From: Rhodospirillales bacterium
GTDB lineage: Bacteria; Pseudomonadota; Alphaproteobacteria; Rhodospirillales_A; JACZKS01
Assembly: GCA_018648445.1 (NCBI GenBank)
Contig: JABGRG010000022.1
Coordinates: 1-44,714, forward strand
Length of the DNA: 44,714 nt
Direction: 5' to 3'
Program-made: the position numbers and the translations under genes
Notes under the pieces: generated by a model
Databases searched by the model: none
Told to the model about the DNA's origin: nothing
What the model saw: the letters and a program-made list of their open reading frames with translations, nothing else
Shown here: one piece after another, positions 7,820 to 16,584 of the stretch
How positions within the stretch are numbered: the stretch's first letter is position 1
Layout of the letters: every line of letters begins with the position of its first letter

Positions 7820-9708
7820 AGGATTCCGTTGATCTCACCGAGCAGAGTTTCCGACTGCCGCGCGGCGACGTCGGCTTTGGCGCGAATTTCACCGGCGACC
7901 TTTTCGGTTTCGCCCGCGTTGCGGGTGATACGCGAAACGGCGTTGGACAATTGAAGCGTTCCGGCCACCGCGTTTTCGGCATTGCGCATGATTTCCCGGG
8001 CCGCCGCACTGTGGGAATCGACGGCCCCCGCGATCTCGTCAATGGGTGCGAGGGTGTCGGAAATCTTTGTCTGGAATTCGGCAACGTCGGTGCTGAACCG
8101 ATCCGATATTTCCTTGATCGTTTGGGCGATTTCGTCAAAGCCCGTTGTGCCGCCTCGGGCGTCTTTGCGCGTCGCCGCGATGACGCCGTTCAATGCCATC
8201 AGACGGGCCCGCAACGCGACATTCGAAATCCTGGTCAGACGCTCGCCGACTTCTTTCTCGATGGTCGGCCAAATCGCGCCGGCCCGGTCCGAACCGATGC
8301 CTTCCTCGCGCTCGCCGCTCCCGGAACCGGAGATGTGGGAAATCTTGCCGTTAATGGTATTCACGGCCGTCTGAAGACTGAACGCGACGCCTGCCAGTTC
8401 GCGCAGGCTTCCGTTGGTCTCGCCGGAAGCCGCACTGACCTCTCCGATCCGTCGGCCCGCCTCGTTCGCCATATGGCCGAGCGTATCGGCCAGACTGCGT
8501 AGCTCTGCGGCGGCTTCGGCCAAACCGCTTGCGGCGGCGCCGATCCGCTGTTCGATGTCGTTGGCCAGCGCGAGTTGGCTTTCCTTCAACAATTGGTGCG
8601 CAGATTGTTCCCGTGCGGTTCCGGCGCGTTCACGATTTTCGGCATCAAGAAGGGCATTGCGCGTTTTGCGCAGGGCCCGCGAAATGTCCCCGACTTCGTC
8701 CTTCGTTGCCCGATCCGGGATGAATGCCTCGCGGTTTCCGTCCGCCAGATCGCGGGCTGCGTAGGCCAGGCTCCGCATTGGATGGCTGACGCTCCAAACC
8801 ATCAAGACACCCAGTGCAGCGAACACCACGAAAACGATGCCCGTGCCAATCAGCATGAGCGAACGGGCCCGCGAGCGTTTGGTCTCCGCCGCAAGGACCA
8901 CGCCCGCCACGTCGCGGCGATAGTCGGCCATCGCCTCGACGCCCGGTATCAGATAATCGATGATCTCTGCCATGCGGGCGATGCTGGCTCGTTTTGTCTC
9001 GCGCCATTTTCCCAGTTCAAGGAGGGCGGCGATGTAAGCGTCCATGGAAACTGAAATCGCCGCGCGCTCGGCTTCGCCCAGAGGCGCACGCCAAAGCACG
9101 GGGTCGAAAACTTCAAGGCGCTTGCGAGCCAGTTCGATGGCGGCCTCGGGCAGGCCTGCCAGAAGCACGCTTTCGTCGCGCAGAAGCGCCAAAGCGCCCG
9201 CCGCCGGTGTGTGAAGTCCCATATTGGCGAACCGGGCTTCAATATCGTCGGCCAGACTCCGGGCCCGCCGTTCCAGTTCGGCGCCGCGCGCGACCGGCTC
9301 CTTGCCGTTGATATCCGCAATCTTCCTGAATTCTGACGCATGCTCGGCGATTCCGTCGCTCAGGGTATCGGCCCGGCTTCGCATCTCGGCTGCTTCGGGA
9401 ATGGAGCCCAGGGTCTGCAGAAATGCCGCAAGTTTCGCCGATTCCCGCATATATCCATCTGCCGCCTCAGAATCGCCGTTTAGAAGATACGTGCTTTGGT
9501 GGCTGCGAAGGCGCGATATTCCGGCCTCGATTTGGTAGGAAAGCTCCTTGACCCGTACGGACGCCGAGTGTTCTTCGAACGCCACCTTCAATCTCTGGTC
9601 GGTTGCGGCGAAAAGCAGCGCCGTGCCCGCAATCGCGGCCAGGGCCAAGCCGACCAAGATGTACAGTCGCGCCCCGACGCTTCGGTTGCTTAGAAATCGG
9701 CCTATCAT
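7801..9708 (-). CDS. Membrane-bound methyl-accepting chemotaxis-like receptor with divergent signalling tip
   Basis: 635 residues. Membrane segments lie at about 13-33 and 280-302, framing a large helical periplasmic sensor. A HAMP-like stretch (SHPMRSLAYAARDLADGNREAF...DEVGDISRAL) follows, then a long coiled cytoplasmic helix. The receptor hairpin tip is recognisable (LRARLMALNGVIAATRKDARGGTTGFDEIAQTIKEI...) but differs from the canonical LLALNAAIEAARAGE...GFAVVA: Glu becomes Ala and Ala-Arg-Ala-Gly becomes Thr-Arg-Lys-Asp. Coupling to CheA/CheW is therefore uncertain. ATG 9708 (MIGRFLSNRSVGARL) is preferred over 9774 because the membrane signal follows directly. No che genes are nearby. Confidence 0.78.
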   Translation of the reverse strand: MIGRFLSNRSVGARLYILVGLALAAIAGTALLFAATDQRLKVAFEEHSASVRVKELSYQIEAGISRLRSHQSTYLLNGDSEAADGYMRESAKLAAFLQTLGSIPEAAEMRSRADTLSDGIAEHASEFRKIADINGKEPVARGAELERRARSLADDIEARFANMGLHTPAAGALALLRDESVLLAGLPEAAIELARKRLEVFDPVLWRAPLGEAERAAISVSMDAYIAALLELGKWRETKRASIARMAEIIDYLIPGVEAMADYRRDVAGVVLAAETKRSRARSLMLIGTGIVFVVFAALGVLMVWSVSHPMRSLAYAARDLADGNREAFIPDRATKDEVGDISRALRKTRNALLDAENRERAGTAREQSAHQLLKESQLALANDIEQRIGAAASGLAEAAAELRSLADTLGHMANEAGRRIGEVSAASGETNGSLRELAGVAFSLQTAVNTINGKISHISGSGSGEREEGIGSDRAGAIWPTIEKEVGERLTRISNVALRARLMALNGVIAATRKDARGGTTGFDEIAQTIKEISDRFSTDVAEFQTKISDTLAPIDEIAGAVDSHSAAAREIMRNAENAVAGTLQLSNAVSRITRNAGETEKVAGEIRAKADVAARQSETLLGEINGILAQIRQ

Positions 9709-9785
9709 AGTGGTTTCGTCTTCCCGGTCCTGATTTCGGCCCTTCGCCATCGACCGATGCTGTTGATAGCACATCCGGCGTTTTA

Positions 9786-10044
9786 GAGCATGTTTCCCTT
9801 ATTCGGAACCGCTGAGACACAGTATCCGGCCTGCTGACAAGGAAGGTAACGGGCCGCGATGCCGGCGCATCGCAAGCGTTGCCTGACGCTGCTCAGCAGG
9901 CCGGATACTGTGCCCTCGGTCGCTTTACCTGCCCTCCCGCGTCGTCGAGAACGCTTGATGATGCCCCGCATCACCTGCGCGTCCTCTCCTATCGGGAGGG
10001 CCGGAAAAGCGATCTCAGTGATTCCGAATAAGGGAAACATGCTC
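9786..10044. mobile_element. MITE-like element, 259 bp, flanked by TA dinucleotides
   Basis: Perfect 23-bp terminal inverted repeats at 9786-9808 (begins GAGCATGTTTCCC) and 10022-10044 bound a 259-bp segment without a credible gene. TA flanks both ends (9784-9785 and 10045-10046), the target duplication expected of IS630/Tc1-mariner-type elements. A nested perfect 20-bp inverted repeat occupies 9818-9837 and 9893-9912, with a further GCGATGC/GCATCGC palindrome between, so the left half can fold into one long hairpin. No transposase is present, so mobility would need one in trans. It lies between the chemoreceptor and Nudix genes. Confidence 0.82.
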
Positions 10045-10118
10045 TAGTCGTCGAATTTCAACGTTTTTTCGGTTTTGCGTCTTGCCTGACCACAACCGCC
10101 GCGCCACACTGGCATGCC

Positions 10119-10661
10119 ATGACTGAAATGAAGAAAACGGGACCGTCGGTGGAACTCGTGCCCGAGGGCGACACGAGAACGCGTCTGGTGTGTACCGATT
10201 GCGGCTACATCGCCTATGAAAACCCGAAAGTGGTGGTTGGCGCGGTGTGCCTGTGGGAAGACAAGGTCTTGATGTGCCGCCGGGCGATTGGGCCGCGCGA
10301 AGGTTTCTGGACCATCCCCGCAGGTTTCATGGAAATGGGCGAAAGCACCGCCGAAGGCGCGGCGCGCGAGGTCTGGGAGGAAGCCTGCTCGCGGGTCGAG
10401 ATCACGACCCTTATCGGCATCTACGAAGTACCCCGCATCAGTCAGGTTCACGTCTTCTATCGGGCCCAAATGACCGGCCCCGAATTCGCCGCAGGTGTCG
10501 AAAGCCGCGAGGTGGCGTTGTTCGCGCAGGATAGGATTCCATGGGACGAAATAGCATTTCCCAGCGCGACCTGGGCGTTGCAGAATTCTCAAGGTTCCGG
10601 CGCGCCGGTCATTGCGACGGCCCCCGACGATTCCTGGCCGGCTGAGTTTTCCCCCCCTTGA
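10119..10661 (+). CDS. Nudix hydrolase with N-terminal zinc-ribbon-like segment
   Basis: 180 residues. A short CTDCG pair (half of a zinc ribbon) precedes [25 protein letters not shown], the start of the Nudix fold. The Nudix box is [21 protein letters not shown], with the catalytic Glu residues intact and the usual final Gly replaced by Cys. Such enzymes cleave nucleoside diphosphate derivatives; the layout resembles the ADP-ribose/NADH-pyrophosphatase-like subgroup, but the substrate cannot be told. ATG 10119 is 75 nt beyond the MITE, so the promoter may lie in or beside that element. An alternative start is ATG 10128. Confidence 0.88.
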   Translation: MTEMKKTGPSVELVPEGDTRTRLVCTDCGYIAYENPKVVVGAVCLWEDKVLMCRRAIGPREGFWTIPAGFMEMGESTAEGAAREVWEEACSRVEITTLIGIYEVPRISQVHVFYRAQMTGPEFAAGVESREVALFAQDRIPWDEIAFPSATWALQNSQGSGAPVIATAPDDSWPAEFSPP

Positions 10662-10711
10662 TCGTTGGTATTATTGACTCTCCGTTAACTTCTTTCCCGT
10701 AGGGTCGGTCC

Positions 10712-10936
10712 ATGGCCGATTCGTCGACATTATCCAATCTTGCCGTCAGCCCCGGTTCGCGGCAGCCGAACATCTATCGCGACGCCCGCGAGGTTAGCTT
10801 TCGGGCCAAGACGACCCAGCGTTCGGACACACCGGCCTTCTCGCGCGCGCTCAACCGGCTGGACAACGCGCTGGCGACCAATGGGCCTCTGGATCGCGAC
10901 GTTCCGCGCGGCTTTTACCTGAACATCCTCGTCTGA
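10712..10936 (+). CDS. Small protein of unknown function, 74 residues
   Basis: Starts at ATG 10712 with GTAGGG about 8 nt upstream and ends MADSSTLS...RDVPRGFYLNILV. It is polar and Arg-rich, with no signal peptide or membrane segment. The C-terminal GPLDRDVPRGFYLNILV has the look of a conserved motif, but I cannot assign a family. It lies 50 nt after the Nudix gene and its stop abuts the stop of the convergent cyclase remnant. I call it real because of the RBS, coding-type composition and lack of a competing frame. Confidence 0.6.
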   Translation: MADSSTLSNLAVSPGSRQPNIYRDAREVSFRAKTTQRSDTPAFSRALNRLDNALATNGPLDRDVPRGFYLNILV

Positions 10937-11407
10937 TCACTCCGCTTTGACCGTCATCACGCAGGTGGGGGCAGCCCGCCCGCGCACCGTCACTTCGCCC
11001 ACCACATCGAACGTGAAATCGCTTCCGGCGGCTTGCGCCGTTTGCTCGGTAACCAAAACATAGCTGCCGTACTCTTTGTTCAGTTGTTCCAGGCGGGCGG
11101 CAATATTCACCTCGTCGCCGTGTACGGTATAAAGCAGCCTGTCGGTGGTGCCGATGGCCCCTGAGACGATTTTGCCGGTGTTGACCCCGCATCGGGTGCG
11201 CAGGCGAATATCGCCGCGAAACAGACGTTGTTCTGTGACGCGCTGAATGCCCAGGGCCGTTTTCACGGCGCTGGCGGCATGGTCCGCGTCGGTGGTCACG
11301 GTGTTGAAGGTGACCAGCATGGCGTCGCCCTGAAACTGGTTGATGGCGCCGCCATGACGGTCGATCACTTCGGACAGCGCAGCGAAATATTCGTTCAACG
11401 TGCGCAC
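10937..11407 (-). pseudogene. Truncated class III adenylate/guanylate cyclase domain
   Basis: 156 residues from a GTG at 11407. The sequence LNEYFAALSEVIDRHGGAINQFQGDAMLVTF, then VNTGKIVSGAIG and VHGDEVNIAARLEQLNKEYG, is the second half of a class III nucleotide cyclase, including the second metal-binding Asp (QGDA) and the N-A-A-R signature. The first strand with the other metal-binding Asp (usually FxDIRGFT) is missing. In-frame coding similarity (SEKLTPDALVR) continues upstream to about 11440 inside flhG, and the frame is closed by a stop at 11465-11467. This looks like a deletion remnant; a catalytically dead domain translated by coupling to flhG cannot be excluded. Confidence 0.7.
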
Positions 11408-11421
11408 CAGCGCATCCGGCG

Positions 11422-12171
11422 TCAGCTTTTCCGATTCGGATGGCGCGTCAAAAGCGGCGCTTGTTTACGGATCGTTTCGCGGATATTGGGGTCATTGCGG
11501 ATAATCCCCATTAACGGCGGAGATATCTTCAAAAACCCTTCGCAGGCTTTCAACAACGTGTTGTAGGTGCGTTCCCCGGCGCGTACGGAACTCGCCATAT
11601 TGATGACGACGCGAATGTCGGTTCCCGGCCGTTCCATCTGCGTAACCTTGATGAAGGCGTAGGCGTCGGTCAGTGACGCCGGGTCATCGGTGGCGATGAC
11701 CAGACAGGTTCCCACATTGTGCGTCAACTGACGGACGGTTTGCTCAAGCCCCGCACCCAGGTCGATGATCACGCGATCATAGGTGGCCGACAGCAGCGTT
11801 AAATCTTCGCCCAGCGCCCTAAGACGGCTGACCGGAATGTTGGCGAGACTTCCCGAACCCGAACGTCCGGCGACGATATCGAAGCCGCATTCCTCGAAGG
11901 GCAGGACGGCCTGATTAAGGGTCAGCCGTCCGGCGATGACGCCACCCAGATCACGTTTCGGCATAAGCCCCAGTTGGATATCGAGGTTGGCCAGCCCAAG
12001 ATCGCCGTCAAACAATAGCGAGCGAACGCCCTGCCGCGCCAATGCGTGCGTCAGGGAAATGGCGAAGAACGTCTTGCCGACGCCCCCCTTTCCCGAGGCC
12101 ACGGCGATCATGTTCTGCCCGTTGGCGGGCGGGGTTGAACCGGCGGGTTTCGCTTCGGTCTGGATTGCCAT
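11422..12171 (-). CDS. flhG: MinD/ParA-like ATPase FlhG (FleN)
   Basis: 249 residues with the deviant Walker A motif VASGKGGVGKTFFAISL near residue 26, LFDGDLGLANLDIQLGL near 53, RVIIDLGAGLEQTV near 133 and DPNIRETIRKQAPLLTRHP at the C-terminus, as in FlhG/FleN. It controls flagellar number with FlhF and binds FliM/FliN-type C-ring proteins. It follows flhA by 32 nt at the end of the fliF operon, but no flhF is present between them. The C-terminus is short: the protein stops just after the LLTRHP motif, exactly where the cyclase remnant begins, so its last residues may have been replaced by a deletion. Confidence 0.88.
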   Translation of the reverse strand: MAIQTEAKPAGSTPPANGQNMIAVASGKGGVGKTFFAISLTHALARQGVRSLLFDGDLGLANLDIQLGLMPKRDLGGVIAGRLTLNQAVLPFEECGFDIVAGRSGSGSLANIPVSRLRALGEDLTLLSATYDRVIIDLGAGLEQTVRQLTHNVGTCLVIATDDPASLTDAYAFIKVTQMERPGTDIRVVINMASSVRAGERTYNTLLKACEGFLKISPPLMGIIRNDPNIRETIRKQAPLLTRHPNRKS

Positions 12172-12203
12172 TATTCCTCGTTCTTCAAGTCTGGCCTCGT
12201 TGA

Positions 12204-14327
12204 TTAAATCTGGCCGACCGTCTTTATGCGGGCCTTGGGGTGAATTTCATTTTGCGAGATGACGACCGTGGAAGGCCGGAATCTCTCGACGATGGATCGC
12301 ACGTAGGGGCGGATCGCCGGGCTTGTCAACAACGCCGGGGCCTCGCCCATCATGGCTTGCCGTTCGAAGGTTTTGCGCAGGTTTCCGATGAAGTCCTGCA
12401 AGCGGCTGGGGGCCATGGATAGTTGCCGTTCCTCGCCGGTTCCGACAAGGGCTTCGGCGAAGGACTGCTCCCATTCGGGCGATAGCGTGATCAACGGAAT
12501 AAAGCCCTCGTCGTTGACGTGCATGTCGCTGATTTGCCGCGCCAGCCGCGCCCGCGCATGTTCGGTGATCATCATGACGTTGCGCGTCAGCCCACAGGCT
12601 TCCGACACGGCTTCCAAAATCGTAGGCAAATCGCGGATCGAGATGCGCTCGGCCAAGAGGTTTTGGAGAACCCGCTGAACACCGCCGACGGAAATCTGGG
12701 TGGGGATCAGATCGGCAATCATTTTCTGCTGTTCCTTGTCCAGATCGTCCAGAAGTTTCTGGGTCTCGGCGAAGGAAAGAAGCTCGGACATGTTGTCCTT
12801 GATGGCCTCGGTAAGATGGGTCGTAATCACGGTTGCCGGATCGACCACCGTGTAGCCCCTGAAAAGAGCCTCTTCGCGGTTGGTTTCGTCAATCCACATG
12901 GCGGCCAGACCGAAGGTCGGTTCCTTCGTTTTTTCACCCGGAAGGGTTATTTCCTCGCCGCGCGGGTCCATGACGAGAAGCATGTTGGGGCGAATATCGC
13001 CGCTTCCGGCCTCGATTTCCTTGATGCGTACGGCGTAGGCGTTGGCCGGAAGCTGCATGTTGTCCTGAATGCGCACGCTGGGCATGACAAAACCGATATC
13101 CGTCGCCATCTGGCGGCGTAGGGCCTTGATCTGGTCGGTCAGGCGCTGGCCTTCATGGGGGTTGTTGATCATCGACAACAGCCCGTACCCCAGCTCCAGC
13201 CGCAGGAAATCGATGCGCAACGCCGTTGAGATGGGTTCTTCGGCGACCGGTGCGGCCTCCAGAATTTCCCTCTCGGCGATCACCTTTTCCTCTTCCACCG
13301 AAGCTGCGATCGTGCGGTTTCTTTGCCACGCTATTCCGCCCAGAACCGCGCCGATGAAGGCGAACGGAACAAACGGAATTCCCGGCAATATGGCCAGTCC
13401 GGCGAGAAGCATCGCGCTTAAACCAAGGGCCCGGGGTTCCCCGCCCAACTGACGGAACAACGCCTTGTCCGTCGCTCCGGTGATACCCGCCTTGGTCACC
13501 ACCATGCCAGCGGCGGTGGAAACGATGAGCGCTGGAATTTGCGTTACCAAACCATCGCCGACGGTCAGTCGGGTGTAGTTGTCGGCAGCCTCGGCGAACG
13601 TAAGATCCATTTGGGCTACGCCGATGATCATGCCGGCGATGACGTTGATGAAGGTAATCAACAAACCGGCGATGACGTCGCCCCTGACAAACTTGGCCGC
13701 GCCGTCCATGGCACCGAAGAAGGTGCTTTCGTCTTCCAGGTCCTTGCGGCGCTGTTTCGCCTGATCTTCGTCGATCAGGCCCGTCGACAGATCGGCGTCG
13801 ATGGCCATCTGCTTGCCGGGCATGGCGTCCAGGGCGAAACGGGCCGAGACCTCGGCAATGCGGCTGGCGCCCTTGGTGATAACGATGAAATTGACGATTA
13901 TGAGAATGGCGAAGACGATAATTCCGATGATGAAATTGCCGCCCATGACGAAACTGCCGAAGGCTTCAATCACCTGTCCGGCGGCGTCGGTTCCTTCGTG
14001 GCCGTTGGCGAGAATAAGTCGGGTCGACGCCAGGTTTAGCGACAGCCTGAGCATGGTCGCCAACAACAGAACCGTGGGAAATGAATTGAATTCAAGCGGC
14101 CGGTGAATGAACAGCGCCGTCATCAGGATCAGAACGGAAACCGTGATCGAAAAGGCGAGACTGACGTCCATCAACCACTTCGGCAGCGGCAAAATCAGGA
14201 CGACCAGGATCGCGACCACGCCCAATGCCATGGCGATGTCGCCACGCTTCGAGACGGCGTCGAACATTCTGCGGACGTCGCCCGAAGTTATCCCTGTTGC
14301 CGTTGTTTCCGTTGATACGTCGGCCAT
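12204..14327 (-). CDS. flhA: Flagellar export gate protein FlhA
   Basis: 707 residues, normal length. The N-terminal half has about eight membrane segments with PLPKWLMDVSLAFSITVSVLILM and FPTVLLLATMLRLSLNLASTRLIL (FHIPEP signature region) and the cytoplasmic loop FALDAMPGKQMAIDADL. The C-terminal half is the soluble chaperone/substrate docking domain (DPATVITTHLTEAIKDNMSELL). It forms the export gate of the flagellar type III system. It lies between flbD and flhG in the same transcription unit. Confidence 0.97.
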   Translation of the reverse strand: MADVSTETTATGITSGDVRRMFDAVSKRGDIAMALGVVAILVVLILPLPKWLMDVSLAFSITVSVLILMTALFIHRPLEFNSFPTVLLLATMLRLSLNLASTRLILANGHEGTDAAGQVIEAFGSFVMGGNFIIGIIVFAILIIVNFIVITKGASRIAEVSARFALDAMPGKQMAIDADLSTGLIDEDQAKQRRKDLEDESTFFGAMDGAAKFVRGDVIAGLLITFINVIAGMIIGVAQMDLTFAEAADNYTRLTVGDGLVTQIPALIVSTAAGMVVTKAGITGATDKALFRQLGGEPRALGLSAMLLAGLAILPGIPFVPFAFIGAVLGGIAWQRNRTIAASVEEEKVIAEREILEAAPVAEEPISTALRIDFLRLELGYGLLSMINNPHEGQRLTDQIKALRRQMATDIGFVMPSVRIQDNMQLPANAYAVRIKEIEAGSGDIRPNMLLVMDPRGEEITLPGEKTKEPTFGLAAMWIDETNREEALFRGYTVVDPATVITTHLTEAIKDNMSELLSFAETQKLLDDLDKEQQKMIADLIPTQISVGGVQRVLQNLLAERISIRDLPTILEAVSEACGLTRNVMMITEHARARLARQISDMHVNDEGFIPLITLSPEWEQSFAEALVGTGEERQLSMAPSRLQDFIGNLRKTFERQAMMGEAPALLTSPAIRPYVRSIVERFRPSTVVISQNEIHPKARIKTVGQI

Positions 14328-14358
14328 TTTGTTTCCGTGCCGTCGAGGGTCAAAAAGA

Positions 14359-15717
14359 TCAGATCACAGGCTGCTCGGCATTGCCGGGCTGAGGAACGGC
14401 GAAGCCGTCCTCCATGTAGAGTTTCAGTTTATTCCTGAGGGTTCGAATGGAAATTCCCAGGATGTTGGCGGCGTGTGTGCGATTGCCCAGACAGTGTTGC
14501 AGCGTGTCGATAATCAGGTCGCGTTCGACGTCCGAGACCGTACGCCCGACGAGGCTTGAGGCTCCCGCCCGCGCGCCCGCAGCGGCTCCGGACCGGGACG
14601 CCGTGTCGGTCGCTTCGGTGCGGACCGTCAAGCCGAAAGCCGCCGGCTCGATCTCCGTTCCTTCCGAAAGCAGGACCGCGCGGTGAACCGCATTTTCGAG
14701 CTCCCGCACATTCCCGGGCCATTCGTAGGCCAACAACGCCGTCTTTGCCTTGTCGGAAACGGGACGGACCTTTGTATCGTTGGCTTCGGCGAATTTTTTT
14801 ACGAAAAAATCGGCCAGAACAAGGATGTCCTCGGGGCGGTCGCGCAAGGTCGGGATCAGCAGATTGACGACGTTGAGCCGAAAATAAAGATCCTCGCGGA
14901 AGTTGGCCTCGGCCACTTCCTTTTCCAGGTCGCGGTTGCTCGTTGCGATGATACGCACGTCTACCGCCACCGGCTTTTTGCCGCCGACGCGGTCGATTTC
15001 GCGTTCCTGAACGGCGCGCAGGAGCTTGGCCTGCATGCGCGGTTCCATTTCGCTGATTTCATCGAGCAGAAGAGTTCCGCCGCTGGCTTCTTCAAATTTA
15101 CCGATGCGGCGGGCGACAGCGCCCGTAAACGCGCCTTTTTCGTGCCCGAACAATTCCGATTCCAGCAGGTTTTCGGGAATCGCAGCACAGTTTACGGCGA
15201 CAAACCTGTGGTCAGCGCGACGGCTTTTCGCGTGAACATACTTGGCCATCAGTTCCTTGCCGGTCCCCGACGCGCCGGTAATCATGACGCTTGCGTCGCT
15301 GGGCGCGATCTGTGCGGCCAGCTTCAAGACATCCTTCGTGCGGGGGTCCGCGTGAACGAAGGAATTGTTTTCGTCGGCGACGGCGGCGAGAATGGCGGCG
15401 ATCATCTCGGCATCGGGCGGAAGGGGGATGTGCTCCTTGGCCCCGGCCTTGATGGCCCTGACCGCGATGTCGGCGTCGGTTCCCGTGCCGCAGGCGACAA
15501 CCGGAACCGAAATTCGTTCTGACAGTAGCGCGTTTACCAGATTGGCGACGTTGAGGTTCGCATCAATCATCACAAGGTCCGCGCCCTTACCCGAGCGCAA
15601 ATCCTCCAATCCGCGCTCGATGGAATCCGCGTGAAGGACCTTGACGCCGCGGGTGATGGCGACCTGACTGGCGGCGCCGATCTGACCGTTGAGCGAACCG
15701 ACTATCAGCAAACGCAT
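14359..15717 (-). CDS. flbD: Sigma-54-dependent flagellar regulator FlbD
   Basis: 452 residues: a receiver-like N-terminal domain (1-120), an AAA+ domain with Walker A GASGTGKE near 145, the sigma-54 contact motif ELFGHEKGAFTGA near 190, Walker B GGTLLLDEIS near 215, and a C-terminal Fis-type helix-turn-helix (THAANILGISIRTLRNKL). The receiver is degenerate: the acidic pair is VGSLNG, and the usual Lys-Pro is absent, as in alphaproteobacterial FlbD, which is controlled by FliX rather than by ordinary phosphorylation. It would activate class III/IV flagellar promoters such as the one ahead of fliK. GGAGA precedes ATG 15717. Confidence 0.93.
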   Translation of the reverse strand: MRLLIVGSLNGQIGAASQVAITRGVKVLHADSIERGLEDLRSGKGADLVMIDANLNVANLVNALLSERISVPVVACGTGTDADIAVRAIKAGAKEHIPLPPDAEMIAAILAAVADENNSFVHADPRTKDVLKLAAQIAPSDASVMITGASGTGKELMAKYVHAKSRRADHRFVAVNCAAIPENLLESELFGHEKGAFTGAVARRIGKFEEASGGTLLLDEISEMEPRMQAKLLRAVQEREIDRVGGKKPVAVDVRIIATSNRDLEKEVAEANFREDLYFRLNVVNLLIPTLRDRPEDILVLADFFVKKFAEANDTKVRPVSDKAKTALLAYEWPGNVRELENAVHRAVLLSEGTEIEPAAFGLTVRTEATDTASRSGAAAGARAGASSLVGRTVSDVERDLIIDTLQHCLGNRTHAANILGISIRTLRNKLKLYMEDGFAVPQPGNAEQPVI

Positions 15718-15757
15718 TTTTATTTTCTCCTCGGCACAACCGCTTTGGTATTGGCCG

Positions 15758-16573
15758 TTAGTCGAAGTACTGGACCCGCTTTACGGGCGGCAGGACACTG
15801 TTCAAAAGCATTTCAAGACGGCGCGGATTTTCCTGCCGTCCGATCGAGGCGACGCCCATGGCGAACACGCTGTTCACGAGGGTCTCTTCGGCGGAATTCC
15901 TCTCCAGCTTTGAGGCCAGCGGTGAAAAAACCAGATTCGCTAGCACCGCGCCGTAAAACGTGGTCAACAGGGCGACCGCCATGCTGGGTCCGATCGTCGT
16001 CGGGTCGTCCAGGCTCCCCAGCATCTGAACCAGACCGATAAGCGTGCCGATCAACCCCATCGCAGGCGCAAACTCGGCAGCCTTGCGAAGAACGCCGGCG
16101 CTTTTGTGATGGCGCTGCATCGTCGCCTGAATGTCGCGGCGCATGATCATCTCGATTTCTTCGCCCGGAGTGCCGTCAACGACCATCGAAACGCCCTTGT
16201 GCAGGAAGGGTTCCGGGGTAAGCGTATCCAGCACGTTTTGCAGCGAAAGGACGCCCTGACGGCGTGCCAGTTCGGCGACGCGCAGCACACTGATGGCGGC
16301 TTCCGACGGATCTCGGACGGAATAGAAGACCGTTTTGCTCAGAACACGTGCCGTTCTTCCAACTTCGGAAATTGAAAAACACATCGTGGTGACGGAAAAC
16401 GTGCCGCCGATAACAATCAGAGCGCCCGGCAAGTTCACGAAACTTTCCGGTTGTCCCCCCAGGAAGATGGCTGTGCCGATCAGACCGAAACCGCAAAACA
16501 GCCCTATCAGGGTTGCGATGTCCATTCCCGCCTTGGCGCGACCAACCTGTGCGCCGGCTTCCTCATCCGCCAT
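15758..16573 (-). CDS. motA: Flagellar stator subunit, MotA/PomA type
   Basis: 271 residues with four membrane segments: two near the N-terminus (MDIATLIGLFCGFGLIGTAIFL, then LPGALIVIGGTFSVTTMCF) and two after the cytoplasmic loop (PAMGLIGTLIGLVQML, then MAVALLTTFYGAVLANLVF). The pattern is closer to PomA/MotP than to E. coli MotA. It conducts the coupling ion together with a MotB partner, which is not in the window. It sits between fliN and flbD in the fliF operon. The true start may be the Met at residue 17 (MDIATL). Confidence 0.9.
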   Translation of the reverse strand: MADEEAGAQVGRAKAGMDIATLIGLFCGFGLIGTAIFLGGQPESFVNLPGALIVIGGTFSVTTMCFSISEVGRTARVLSKTVFYSVRDPSEAAISVLRVAELARRQGVLSLQNVLDTLTPEPFLHKGVSMVVDGTPGEEIEMIMRRDIQATMQRHHKSAGVLRKAAEFAPAMGLIGTLIGLVQMLGSLDDPTTIGPSMAVALLTTFYGAVLANLVFSPLASKLERNSAEETLVNSVFAMGVASIGRQENPRRLEMLLNSVLPPVKRVQYFD

Positions 16574-16584
16574 TTTCTGGCCCC

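Noticed and set aside
9783..10040. Short open frames inside the MITE on both strands (85 and 62 codons)
   Set aside because: They begin or end in the terminal inverted repeats, have no ribosome-binding site and no recognisable domain; the segment is better explained as a non-coding element.
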